Origin: JANMDR01 sp031376425
Lineage (GTDB): Bacteria; Pseudomonadota; Gammaproteobacteria; Burkholderiales; Usitatibacteraceae
Length of the DNA: 47,666 nucleotides
Assembly (NCBI GenBank): GCA_031376425.1
Contig: JANMDR010000188.1
Span: forward strand, 1-47,666
Direction: 5' to 3'
This document shows, one piece after another, positions 1 to 7,876 of this stretch (positions within the stretch are counted from its first letter, which is position 1; every line of letters starts with the position of its first letter). Under the pieces are notes generated by a model. That model ran no database searches. It saw only the letters and a list, made by a program, of their open reading frames with translations, and was not told the origin of the DNA. Position numbers and translations under genes: made by a program.

Positions 1-238
1 GGCGTTTACCGGCAATTTCAATGGTTGCGCTATCAGTTGTGGCACTGATTACGCGCACACCTTCGGCGGTTGTTTCTCCCACAGAAACGCTGCGTGGAGT
101 GCCATTTCCTATAACCACTAAGGCTTTATTTGGAAAGGTGCCCACTAAAGTTACCGACTGCGCTAACGCCGTCGGCGCGAGGCTACCAATACTCATAATA
201 AGCAGTACTACAAGCGCAAAGAAAGTCTTTTTATCCAC
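1..238 (-). CDS. Retropepsin-like aspartic protease, N-terminal part (runs off the window)
   Basis: The minus strand is open from a GTG at 238 to the window edge, giving 79 residues. The first 26 residues form a signal peptide: two lysines, a hydrophobic stretch (FFALVVLLIMSIGS), then an ALA|Q cleavage site. The mature start (SVTLVGTFPNKALVVIG, then TPRSVSVGETTAEGV) resembles the N-terminal domain that precedes the catalytic domain in secreted clan AA aspartic proteases of betaproteobacteria. The catalytic Asp lies outside the window, so the assignment rests on this N-terminal pattern. No ATG precedes the signal peptide, an in-frame stop lies a short way upstream, and there is no strong ribosome site. 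The gene is divergent from the Nudix gene. The plus-strand reading frame over the same bases looks like a shadow. Confidence 0.6.
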   Translation of the reverse strand, partial: MDKKTFFALVVLLIMSIGSLAPTALAQSVTLVGTFPNKALVVIGNGTPRSVSVGETTAEGVRVISATTDSATIEIAGKR

Positions 239-393
239 GGCGGTCTTTAAGTTAATTAGAGCAGTTTAAATATTCATTCTTGCACTTTCCAGCAGCTACA
301 ATAGTCCAAAAGTAACCATCTAAAATATGTAGCTTCACCATTTTGCACCAATGCGTAGTTATGCTGTGTAAAAAACTAAATCTTAATGTAAAT

Positions 394-1401
394 ATGACCG
401 AAGAAATTACGGAAGTTGCAGTGGCGGTTTTGCAACAGACCGATGGCAGTTTTTTGTTATCGTCCCGCCCCGAGGGCAAGCCTTATGCGGGCTATTGGGA
501 GTTTCCTGGGGGTAAATTAGAAGAAGGTGAATCGGTGGAGCAGGCTTTAAAACGCGAGCTTGCAGAAGAATTGGATATTCAAATTACGCAGGCACACCCG
601 TGGTTTAGCTTCATAATGCGTTACACCCATGCCACCGTGCGCTTGCACACTTGGCGGGTGCGGGAATGGCAGGGTGAATTACGCGGGCTGGAAGGCCAAC
701 AGTTTATTTTCCAGCAGTTACAACAGCTACCTGCGCAGCTTGATGTTGCGCCAACGCTTCCAGGATGCGTACCAATCTTTAAGGCATTGCAGTTGCCCAG
801 TTACTATGCCATTACCGCTGGAGATGGCCTATCTACAAACTTATCCAGCTTATTTGAAAAAATTGAACAGCGCTTGAATTGCGCGCCACTGTTGCTGCAA
901 ATTCGCGAGCCAAGACTTTCTCTGCCCGAACTTACACGCTTTGTGCAAGGGCTGCTGCAATTTAGGCAAGCACACTATTTAGCATTTAAAAACTCAAATA
1001 AACTGCAGATTTTGTTAAACGTTGGTAGCGCAGAAAGCCTCGCGTTGGCGCAAAAACTAGGTATAGATGGCGTGCAATTACAGGCTGCCTTTTTAGAAAT
1101 TTTAGCGCAACAAACGCCAACAGTACGCTCTAATTTTTCGCTTATTGGTGCATCGGTGCATGATGCTGCGCAACTGGCGCTGGCAGGGCGCTTAGGATGT
1201 GATTTTGCTGTACTTGGGCATGTGTTGGCCACGCCATCGCACCCGAATCAAGTCGGCTTAGGCTGGGCTGGTTTTGCGCAAATAGCGCAAGATGCGCCAA
1301 TTCCTGTTTATGCCATTGGTGGCTTAGATAGTGCTGATTTAGCCGTAGCGCAGGGTCACGGTGCGCATGGCGTTGCGATGATTCGTGATGCATGGCGCTA
1401 A
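394..1401 (+). CDS. Nudix hydrolase fused to a thiamine-phosphate-synthase-like domain (MutT-type)
   Basis: 335 residues. The N-terminal half is a MutT-like Nudix domain (8-oxo-dGTP cleansing is the family role). It has the motif PEGKPYAGYWEFPGG followed by a Nudix box at residues 40-62, whose core RELAEEL carries the metal-binding glutamates. The usual Gly after that core is Asp here. From about residue 150 the protein is a TIM-barrel domain like ThiE/TenI: YYAITAGDG, then GASVHDAAQLALA, FAVLGHV and YAIGGL. This fusion is common in beta- and gammaproteobacteria, and the ThiE-like half has no proven role. I chose the ATG at 394 because homologues start just before the EVAVAVL strand. An ATG at 343 would add 17 unconserved residues. 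Confidence 0.88.
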   Translation: MTEEITEVAVAVLQQTDGSFLLSSRPEGKPYAGYWEFPGGKLEEGESVEQALKRELAEELDIQITQAHPWFSFIMRYTHATVRLHTWRVREWQGELRGLEGQQFIFQQLQQLPAQLDVAPTLPGCVPIFKALQLPSYYAITAGDGLSTNLSSLFEKIEQRLNCAPLLLQIREPRLSLPELTRFVQGLLQFRQAHYLAFKNSNKLQILLNVGSAESLALAQKLGIDGVQLQAAFLEILAQQTPTVRSNFSLIGASVHDAAQLALAGRLGCDFAVLGHVLATPSHPNQVGLGWAGFAQIAQDAPIPVYAIGGLDSADLAVAQGHGAHGVAMIRDAWR

Positions 1402-1543
1402 CCGCAATCAGCCCTGCATTAAGACAAAAAATCGCATGCGCATACGCAAACACTAAAATTCCGTTAATATCGCGGATTGTCGCTGCAGTGTATTTCCCGA
1501 TTTGAGCTAGCGACGCAAATTATTTTTAACGACGAGGTTTTTA

Positions 1544-1870
1544 ATGAGTGATCATATTATTCATGTGTCCGATGCGACGTTTGACTCTGATGTATTGCAA
1601 TCTGATGTGCCCGTATTGGTAGATTATTGGGCAGAATGGTGTGGCCCCTGCAAAATGATTGGCCCAATTTTGGATGATCTCGCACGCGATTATGCGGGTA
1701 AACTAAAGGTGGCAAAATTGAATATTGATGAAAACCAAGAGACCCCACCAAAATTCGGCATTCGTGGCATCCCCACTTTGATGTTGTTTAAAGGCGGCGA
1801 CGTGGCAGCCACCAAAGTTGGCGCGTTGAGCAAATCGCAACTGACGGCGTTTATTGATAGCAATATTTGA
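1544..1870 (+). CDS. trxA: Thioredoxin 1
   Basis: 108 residues, the full family length. The active site WCGPCK is at residues 32-37 within DYWAEWCGPC, and the cis-proline motif GIPTLMLF follows. It is the cytoplasmic dithiol reductant for ribonucleotide reductase, methionine sulfoxide reductase and others. The start is set by GACGAGG a few bases before the ATG. It lies directly before rho, an order also seen in E. coli (trxA-rho), which supports the call. The 140 bases upstream should hold its promoter. Confidence 0.97.
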   Translation: MSDHIIHVSDATFDSDVLQSDVPVLVDYWAEWCGPCKMIGPILDDLARDYAGKLKVAKLNIDENQETPPKFGIRGIPTLMLFKGGDVAATKVGALSKSQLTAFIDSNI

Positions 1871-1950
1871 GTTTTATGCAGTGGGGGCGTGCGTTTGTCG
1901 GTATATTTGCTATTCGCGCGCCCGATAGCTAAAATAGTGATCTATAAAGT

Positions 1951-1979
1951 TTGACATAAAGTAGTTTCCGGATTATCTT
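1951..1979 (+). promoter_or_regulatory. Sigma-70 promoter, probably for rho
   Basis: A perfect -35 box TTGACA at 1951-1956 is followed after exactly 17 bases by TATCTT at 1974-1979, which matches the -10 consensus at 4 of 6 bases. It faces rho and would give a leader of roughly 310 bases. The trxA-rho gap (1871-2296) holds no gene I can support. Confidence 0.6.
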
Positions 1980-2035
1980 TCCGATATGGCAGTATTGAGT
2001 TGCTCGCAAAAGAATGCAGATGCAGCTAAAATGGG

Positions 2036-2052
2036 TTCGATAAAATATCGAA
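2036..2052. repeat. Perfect 7-bp inverted repeat in the rho leader
   Basis: TTCGATA-AAA-TATCGAA, downstream of the predicted promoter. It is AT-rich and weak as an RNA hairpin, so a protein-binding site is as likely as a leader structure. Rho is known to regulate its own leader by attenuation in E. coli. No direct evidence ties this repeat to that. Confidence 0.4.
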
Positions 2053-2296
2053 TACCGAAAAACGCAGAACGTCTCCGCGTAAACCTTCAAGTTTGTTCTA
2101 GTCGTTGTCGCAAAATGTGCGAGCCGCCTATTCACAAAGCGAATGTGCAGTAACGAGCCCTCGCGCTGTTTGTTTTAAAACCCCCAAAACTAAATGTAGT
2201 GAGCCTGAACCGCATGGTTTTTTTGGTGTAATTCAGTGCGCTAGTTAGCGATCACCGCGTTTGAACCCCGTATTTTTTGTTTATTGGAATTTTTGT

Positions 2297-3553
2297 ATGT
2301 ATTTATCTGAGTTAAAACTCAAGCACGTCACTGAACTTGTTGCCATGGCCGCTGAAGGCGAACTAGAAGGCGCTAACCGCTTACGCAAACAAGAACTAAT
2401 TTTTGCGCTGCTAAAACACCATGCAAAAAAAGGCGAAGCGATTTTTGGTGATGGCACCTTAGAAGTGCTGCAAGATGGCTTTGGTTTCTTACGCTCCCCA
2501 GATATTTCCTATCTTGCCGGACCGGATGATATTTATGTGAGCCCTTCACAAATTCGTCGTTTTAATTTGCACACTGGTGACACCATTGAAGGTGAGATTC
2601 GTACGCCAAAAGAAGGCGAGCGCTACTTTGCGCTGGTGAAGGTAGATAAGGTTAACGGTGATTTACCCGAAAATACTAAAAACAAAATTCTGTTTGAAAA
2701 CTTAACAGCACTTTTCCCCAATAAGCCGTTCACGCTCGAACGCGAAATTAAGGCTGAAGAAAATATCACCGGCCGCGTAATTGATATTATTTCGCCCATT
2801 GGTAAAGGTCAGCGCGGTTTACTAGTAGCCAGCCCAAAGTCGGGTAAAACGGTGATGCTGCAGCACATCGCTCATGCTATTTCATCGAACCATCCGGAAG
2901 TTACCTTGATTGTGTTGCTCATTGATGAGCGGCCTGAAGAGGTGACCGAAATGCAGCGCACCGTAAAGGGTGAGGTTTTGTCATCAACCTTTGATGAGCC
3001 CGCCACGCGCCACGTACAAGTCGCTGAAATGGTGATCGAGAAAGCCAAGCGCTTGGTAGAACATAAGCGCGATGTGGTGATCCTGCTCGATTCCATTACC
3101 CGTCTTGCAAGGGCTTATAACACGGTTGTACCGGCTTCCGGCAAGGTGTTGACGGGTGGTGTCGATGCCAATGCCTTGCAGCGCCCTAAACGCTTCTTTG
3201 GCGCGGCACGTAACATTGAGGAAGGTGGCTCGCTCACCATCATCGCCACTGCTTTGATCGATACTGGCAGCCGTATGGACGATGTGATTTACGAAGAATT
3301 TAAAGGTACGGGTAATATGGAAGTACACTTGGATCGCCGTGCCGCAGAAAAACGGGTGTATCCAGCGATCAACGTAAATCGTTCCGGCACGCGCCGCGAA
3401 GAATTACTGATAAAGCCCGACCTGCTACAAAAAGTATGGGTGCTACGCAAATTACTTTACGGTATGGATGAACTAGAGGCGACTGAATTTTTAGTCGATA
3501 AACTCAAAGCCACTAAAAATAACGGCGAGTTTTTTGATTCAATGAAGAAATAG
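2297..3553 (+). CDS. rho: Transcription termination factor Rho
   Basis: 418 residues (E. coli 419). The N-terminal helical part (MYLSELKLKHVTELV) and cold-shock-like RNA-binding domain (DGFGFLRSPD, DDIYVSPSQIRRF) are followed by the hexameric RecA-like ATPase. The Walker A is ASPKSGKTVML, the Walker B VVILLDSITRLARAYN, and the Q-loop/R-loop region is VLTGGVDANALQRPKRFFGA. It terminates untranslated transcripts. The ATG at 2297 matches the canonical N terminus and has GGAA 7 bases upstream. A TTG at 2261 would add 12 residues that Rho proteins do not have. The long leader suggests autoregulation. Confidence 0.98.
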   Translation: MYLSELKLKHVTELVAMAAEGELEGANRLRKQELIFALLKHHAKKGEAIFGDGTLEVLQDGFGFLRSPDISYLAGPDDIYVSPSQIRRFNLHTGDTIEGEIRTPKEGERYFALVKVDKVNGDLPENTKNKILFENLTALFPNKPFTLEREIKAEENITGRVIDIISPIGKGQRGLLVASPKSGKTVMLQHIAHAISSNHPEVTLIVLLIDERPEEVTEMQRTVKGEVLSSTFDEPATRHVQVAEMVIEKAKRLVEHKRDVVILLDSITRLARAYNTVVPASGKVLTGGVDANALQRPKRFFGAARNIEEGGSLTIIATALIDTGSRMDDVIYEEFKGTGNMEVHLDRRAAEKRVYPAINVNRSGTRREELLIKPDLLQKVWVLRKLLYGMDELEATEFLVDKLKATKNNGEFFDSMKK

Positions 3554-3573
3554 TAAGCCAGTCACGATCTAAG

Positions 3574-3626
3574 AACGCATTGAAGACCCTCTAAAAACGG
3601 GTTTCTTCAGGGCGTTTTGCATTTTA
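3574..3626 (+). terminator. Hairpin terminator after rho
   Basis: AACGC at 3574-3578 pairs with GCGTT at 3612-3616. Inside it TTGAAG pairs with CTTCAG and ACCC with GGGT around an AT-rich loop. A T-rich tail follows (TTTTGCATTTT). The inner motif (GAAGAC..CTCTAAAA..GGG..CTTCAGG) recurs at other gene ends in the window. Confidence 0.6.
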
Positions 3627-3654
3627 GCGTAGTCAGCTTTTGGTTATGGCGTCA

Positions 3655-4797
3655 CTAATTTTTTATCCGACCACCGGGGCCGATAATACTAATATCGGCA
3701 AAAGTTGAGCCGATATTTGCGCCCGGCGCATAGCTTACCGAGAAGCCATTCAGGTCAAGTTCACCTAGGCTATTTAAGGCTTCAAGCACTTTAGCCCGTG
3801 TTGGGTTATTGCCCGCTTTGCGAAGCGCTTCTACCATCACTCTGGCTGCTAAATAACCCTCCAAACTGAGGAAGGATGGCACGTGCTTGGGCGCCACTTC
3901 TTTAGCATCCTTATTGAAATCATTGATCACCCCAATACCCACGGACGTAGGGCGTGGCACTACGTGGGTGAGTTCAAGGCCCTGTGTGAGTGCGCCTAAT
4001 TCTTTAAAATAGGCACCCGCATCAATAGACGCCAAATGATTGAGGCGTGCACTCGATTTTAGTCTGCTAAATTGCCGCACAAACTCGGCACAGGCTTCAA
4101 GCGTACAGGCCATGATGATGGACTGCGGATCACCACGCATTACATTGCTGACAGCAGCGCCAAGATTGACGCTGTTGCGCGTGTACTCGCCGCGTGAGGC
4201 GATAGTGAGTTTGCGCTTAGCTAGGGACTTTTCTAGGCCAGTCGTTACGTCTTTGCCAAACTCATCGTTCTGATAGAAAATTGCGAATCGGGTCATTCCC
4301 AATTGTTGGCCTTGAACAACTATTTTCTCTACTTCGGCATGATAGCTGGCACGTATAGGAAATAAATTCGGATGATTGCGGTGCGATTGTGCCCCGGTAA
4401 TTGCGCCGACGAGTGCCACGTTCCGTTGGCTAATAAGCGGTAGCGCAGCTGACACTGTTGCGTCTCCGGCGTAGCCGAAAAGCGCAACGGCTTTGTCATC
4501 ATCTAATAAGCGCTTGGTGTTTTCGACCACTAATTCAGGCAAATTGCCATCGTCTAAACTGGTGTAAATAATTTTTCGACCACCAATGCCGCCGCGTTTA
4601 TTGACGGCATCAAATTGAATTTGCGCGCCCTCATTAAATGCCTTAATAGACGCTGCTGTTCGTCCCGTAAATGCGGCCGATGCGCCTATAACAAGTTCGG
4701 TACGATTGTTTTGCGCCAAACTTGTTTGGGGCAATATGATGCCTAAAAACAATGCAAATATTGCTGAACTGGCTAGGCTAAATCGCATATTATTCAT
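3655..4797 (-). CDS. ABC transporter substrate-binding protein, branched-chain amino acid (LivK) type
   Basis: 380 residues. A signal peptide (MNNMRFSLASSAIFALFLG, ending SLAQ) is followed by a type I periplasmic binding fold: LVIGASAAFTGRTAASIKAF, then GGIGGRKI, FGYAGDATVSAALPLI, RFAIFYQNDEFGKDV and PSFLSLEGYLAARVMVEAL. Family members deliver amino acids or other small organic solutes to Liv-type permeases. No permease or ATPase gene is next to it, so it is an orphan receptor or shares a distant transporter. The ATG at 4797 is the start: GAGGTG sits 6 bases upstream. A GTG at 4806 is part of that ribosome site. The ligand cannot be read from the sequence. Confidence 0.88.
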   Translation of the reverse strand: MNNMRFSLASSAIFALFLGIILPQTSLAQNNRTELVIGASAAFTGRTAASIKAFNEGAQIQFDAVNKRGGIGGRKIIYTSLDDGNLPELVVENTKRLLDDDKAVALFGYAGDATVSAALPLISQRNVALVGAITGAQSHRNHPNLFPIRASYHAEVEKIVVQGQQLGMTRFAIFYQNDEFGKDVTTGLEKSLAKRKLTIASRGEYTRNSVNLGAAVSNVMRGDPQSIIMACTLEACAEFVRQFSRLKSSARLNHLASIDAGAYFKELGALTQGLELTHVVPRPTSVGIGVINDFNKDAKEVAPKHVPSFLSLEGYLAARVMVEALRKAGNNPTRAKVLEALNSLGELDLNGFSVSYAPGANIGSTFADISIIGPGGRIKN

Positions 4798-4922
4798 TCG
4801 TAACACCTCGAAATTTTAAGTTTTACAGTAGGCGCGTAGGGCGTATATGGGCGTAATTGATATATAAAAAGGCGTGTGTGCGATTAAATTCCGCAATTAA
4901 AACCAGCAAAAACAGCGAACGG

Positions 4923-4951
4923 TTGCGCAAAACTCGAAAAATTGCGATAAT
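4923..4951 (+). promoter_or_regulatory. Candidate promoter for rpmE2
   Basis: TTGCGC (4923-4928), a 17-base spacer, and GATAAT (4946-4951, 5 of 6 matches to the -10 box). It lies in the 265-base divergent gap between the LivK-like gene and rpmE2. The -35 box is weak (3 of 6). Confidence 0.4.
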
Positions 4952-5062
4952 TGCAGATTACCCATTAACTTATCGCCTAGAGGTTGCAACGCAATACATT
5001 ACGGATTTGTGAAAATCTTATCATGTGTTGGCTACCCTTGGATGATTAAACAGGACAGAATC

Positions 5063-5341
5063 ATGAAAACCGGTGTTCACCCAAAGTATAACGAAGTATT
5101 ATTTTTTGACTCTTCATGCGATTTCAAATTTGTTACGCGTTCGACGATTGATATTTCGAATCGCGAAAAAATGAAATTTACCGACGGTAAAGAATATCCG
5201 TGTGTTCGTATCGAAATTTCGTCTGAATCGCATCCTTTTTACACCGGCAAACATAAAATTATGGATACAGCTGGTCGTATCGATAAATTTAATCAGCGCT
5301 ATGGTCGTAAAGTCGCATCATCTGCTGAAGCTGCGGAATAA
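5063..5341 (+). CDS. rpmE2: Large ribosomal subunit protein bL31, type B (zinc-free)
   Basis: 92 residues. The start MKTGVHPKYNEVLFFD and the later SSESHPFYTGK and DKFNQRYG are typical of type B L31. The CxxC zinc ligands of type A L31 are absent. Its two cysteines, DSSCDF and YPCVRI, are isolated. In other bacteria type B paralogues replace the zinc form under zinc limitation. In many betaproteobacteria the type B form is the only copy, which cannot be judged here. The ATG at 5063 is chosen over 5009 because AGGA lies 7 bases upstream and family members begin MKTG or MKxxIHP. A strong terminator follows. Confidence 0.95.
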   Translation: MKTGVHPKYNEVLFFDSSCDFKFVTRSTIDISNREKMKFTDGKEYPCVRIEISSESHPFYTGKHKIMDTAGRIDKFNQRYGRKVASSAEAAE

Positions 5342-5427
5342 ATTTTTTGTTGTAATATTGCAACGCAAGGCTAGATTGGCGCAGCACCGCTCAATAGTAT
5401 AAAAGTTTATATTGAGCACCGATTCAG

Positions 5428-5455
5428 AAAAAAGCAGCTTAACAGCTGCTTTTTT
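5428..5455 (+). terminator. Rho-independent terminator of rpmE2
   Basis: A run of A, then GCAGCT (5434-5439), a TAAC loop, AGCTGC (5444-5449) and six T. It is nearly symmetrical, so it could stop transcription in both directions. Confidence 0.9.
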
Positions 5456-5531
5456 GCATTGGCGCGCAGCGTACTTACAATATAGTGAACGCATCACTTT
5501 GCGTTAACCGTTTTTCTCCTCAAGGTTTTAA

Positions 5532-7277
5532 ATGACGCGATCTAAGGCCAGACGCGCTGGACGCAAAGCAACGTTAAAAGCGCGCAGAATCACGCGTGGC
5601 TTGCAGGCACCAATCGTGTTTGATGGCACGGTATCGCCCTTAAAAACGCTCTTATTTGTCGTCATTTGTTTGGCTTGGCTATTACCCGGTTTAGTTGGGC
5701 ATGATCCTTGGAAGCCCGACGAGCCGGTACAATTTGGTATTGTCTTGAGTATGTTAGAGGGCGCACCTAATTCTTGGTTAGTGCCCACCCTGGCGGGGCT
5801 TCCCTACGTTGAGCACCCACCATTTTATTTTTGGGTAGCCACTTTTTTTGCCAAACTTACGCAAACCTTTTTGCCATTACACGATGGCGCACGTCTAGCC
5901 TCCGGCTTTTTTGTATCGCTTACGATGGGCTTTTTAGCCGCCACCGCAGTACGCCTGCAAAATGAACGTGCTGCCCGTATTTGCGTGTTGTTGCTCATTG
6001 CCAGCTTAGGTTTTTTATTGCGCGCACATGAGTTAAGCCCAAGTCTGGGGGCGATGACGGGTATGGCAATTGCGCTCTATGGCATGACGTGGATTGCGTC
6101 TGATGCTAAACGCGCTGGCATCATTGCTGGCGTCGGCGGTGCCCTTGCTGTGCTCTGCGTTGGGGCGCTCATGGGAGCGATGGTGTTAGCGGTATTCGCG
6201 ACACTTGCCGTCGTGCTGCGCGAATGGCGTAACCCACGGTGCCGTCGCGGCTTTGGTTTGAGTTGCGCAATCATCATCGCAGCAGTCTTGGTGTGGCCGC
6301 TATTACTCATCACTTTTGCACCTCAGGAAGTTCTAAATATGAGCACCTTCATCGGTGCTGCAAGCGGCTTTTTTTGCTTGCTTGATCCAGCATCGCAAGC
6401 TACGGCTGCGCTTAACCGCAGCTTTGATTTGCTCTATTTACCCAAAACACTTCTCTGGTACGCCTTACCCGCTTGGCCAATTGCATTGTGGGCATGGCTT
6501 AAAGCCCGCAGAAATATCGGCGACCGCATTGAACACGCATTACCATTCGTGGCGTTTATGGTCATGCTAATTTTTGTATTTTTAACCATGGAACCGCGTG
6601 ATACATCGCCGATGATATTGCTGCTACCGTTGTGCTTGGCAGCCGCGCAAGGCATGGATAAACTATCGCGCACCTTAGCCAGTTTCGTAAATTGGTTTGG
6701 GCTGTTTGTATTTGGCAGCATCACAATATTTTTATGGGCGATGTACACCGGTGCTATCACCGGCATTCCCCGCAATGCCGCACGTCGTGTGCTTTACGAG
6801 GTACCAGGCTTACAGCTTGAAGTGCATTGGGGGGCAATAATTTTAGCCTTGCTGCTCACCGTGCTTTGGCTCGCCGTGGTACTACGTACCCGCTATAGCA
6901 ATCGCCGCGCTGTTGTTAATTGGGCAGCAGGGGTGACGGTGCTATGGATGCTCTTTAATTTGTTGTGGTTACCAGCGGTGGACTATGCAAAAAGCTACAG
7001 AGGTGTGGCACAGAACCTAAAGTCGGCAATTGCCACCAGTAATGTAGATGGTGGTTGTATCAATAGTCAAGATGTGGGAATAGCGCAAATAGCATCGCTA
7101 GATTATTTTATAGGACTGCGCCTAAAGCCTATAAATACGGGCATTTGCAGTCATATCTTAGTGCAGGGTCGCACTAAAGCCCCGCCACCAAGCGTCGTCG
7201 CTGAGCCGGACAAAATCCGTTGGCAAGGGGCAAGACCGGGGGATACGGAAGAGCGGTTTTGGTTGATGGGACGGTAG
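5532..7277 (+). CDS. Membrane glycosyltransferase of the ArnT/PMT (GT83/GT39-like) superfamily
   Basis: 581 residues with a very basic N terminus (TRSKARRAGRKATLKARR) and about 11-12 membrane segments, the first being LKTLLFVVICLAWLLPGLVG. Right after it comes HDPWKPDEP, the first periplasmic loop with the acidic pair typical of GT-C enzymes, and then YVEHPPFYFW, the loop motif of ArnT-like proteins. Family members move a sugar from an undecaprenyl-phosphate carrier to lipid A, protein or another glycan. The acceptor cannot be told here, and no aminoarabinose genes lie nearby. AAGG lies 6 bases before the ATG. The soluble C-terminal tail (after about residue 500) is short. Confidence 0.85.
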   Translation: MTRSKARRAGRKATLKARRITRGLQAPIVFDGTVSPLKTLLFVVICLAWLLPGLVGHDPWKPDEPVQFGIVLSMLEGAPNSWLVPTLAGLPYVEHPPFYFWVATFFAKLTQTFLPLHDGARLASGFFVSLTMGFLAATAVRLQNERAARICVLLLIASLGFLLRAHELSPSLGAMTGMAIALYGMTWIASDAKRAGIIAGVGGALAVLCVGALMGAMVLAVFATLAVVLREWRNPRCRRGFGLSCAIIIAAVLVWPLLLITFAPQEVLNMSTFIGAASGFFCLLDPASQATAALNRSFDLLYLPKTLLWYALPAWPIALWAWLKARRNIGDRIEHALPFVAFMVMLIFVFLTMEPRDTSPMILLLPLCLAAAQGMDKLSRTLASFVNWFGLFVFGSITIFLWAMYTGAITGIPRNAARRVLYEVPGLQLEVHWGAIILALLLTVLWLAVVLRTRYSNRRAVVNWAAGVTVLWMLFNLLWLPAVDYAKSYRGVAQNLKSAIATSNVDGGCINSQDVGIAQIASLDYFIGLRLKPINTGICSHILVQGRTKAPPPSVVAEPDKIRWQGARPGDTEERFWLMGR

Positions 7278-7361
7278 GATGCAAAGCTTAAAAATTGAGT
7301 CAAGAGCGCAAAGTTACTCGCCAGAGTAAAATATAGCCTTAATTTTATCGAAAGGCTTAGG

Positions 7362-7562
7362 ATGACCACTGTTCAATCAATAGAGGCGGCGGTAAAGCAA
7401 TTGCCACCGCATGATTTGGCCGAGTTTCGTCGCTGGTTTTTTGAATTTAACGACGCTGAATGGGATGCAAAAATAGAGGTTGATGCTCAAGCCGGAAAGT
7501 TTGACGCGCTGGCCGCTGAAGCCCTAGCTGAGTGCCATACTGAGCATTCACGCGTACTTTGA
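7362..7562 (+). CDS. Antitoxin of a type II toxin-antitoxin pair (putative)
   Basis: 66 residues, acidic and probably helical (MTTVQSIEAAVKQLPPHDL, then EFRRWFFEFNDAEWDAKIE). It matches the style of small antitoxins that precede RelE/ParE-like toxins, with a PPHDLAEFRRWF segment common in them. No clear DNA-binding motif can be seen. Its stop codon overlaps the start of the next gene by 4 bases, so the two are translationally coupled. The call depends mainly on that neighbour. Confidence 0.75.
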   Translation: MTTVQSIEAAVKQLPPHDLAEFRRWFFEFNDAEWDAKIEVDAQAGKFDALAAEALAECHTEHSRVL

Positions 7563-7819
7563 AACACCAAGCTTCTATCAAATTTTGGCAGATGTTTGAT
7601 GCTTTGCCTGCGCAGATACAAACTCAGGCTCGGCAAAACTTTGCTCAATTACGAGAGAATTCCGGTCACCCCTCTTTGCATTTTAAATTAGTGAAAAACG
7701 GTGCCTTCCGAAGTGCGCGTGTGGGCATGGGTTATCGCGCAGTGGGGGTGCCAATAGCGGACGGCGTCCGCTGGTTTTGGATTGGAAGTCATGCCGACTA
7801 TGACCGGTTGCTCGGGTAG
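7559..7819 (+). CDS. RelE/ParE-family toxin (putative)
   Basis: 86 residues, starting at a TTG that overlaps the antitoxin stop. The C-terminal pattern ARVGMGYRAVGV..DGVRWFWIGSHADYDRLL is that of the RelE/ParE fold toxins annotated as plasmid-stabilisation proteins: an R-x-G-x-x-YRA strand followed by WFWIGSHxDYD. Members either cleave mRNA on the ribosome or poison gyrase. Which applies here is not visible. The alternative start at the internal Met of FWQMFDALP would remove the first helix, so the coupled TTG is preferred. Confidence 0.82.
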   Translation: MKHQASIKFWQMFDALPAQIQTQARQNFAQLRENSGHPSLHFKLVKNGAFRSARVGMGYRAVGVPIADGVRWFWIGSHADYDRLLG

Positions 7820-7876
7820 CCATGCTATTTTGAATGTAGATACCAAGTTGTTACCGAGTTAAAGCATTTGGCGCAC

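Noticed and set aside
21..269. 82-codon plus-strand frame at the left edge
   Set aside because: It overlaps a minus-strand frame with a clear signal peptide and protease-type N terminus; the plus frame has no family pattern.
1879..1925. GGGCGTGCG / CGCGCGCCC stem after trxA as a terminator
   Set aside because: The loop is about 20 bases and no T-run follows.
1929..2135. 68-codon minus-strand frame in the rho leader
   Set aside because: No family pattern and no ribosome site; it covers the predicted promoter and repeat.
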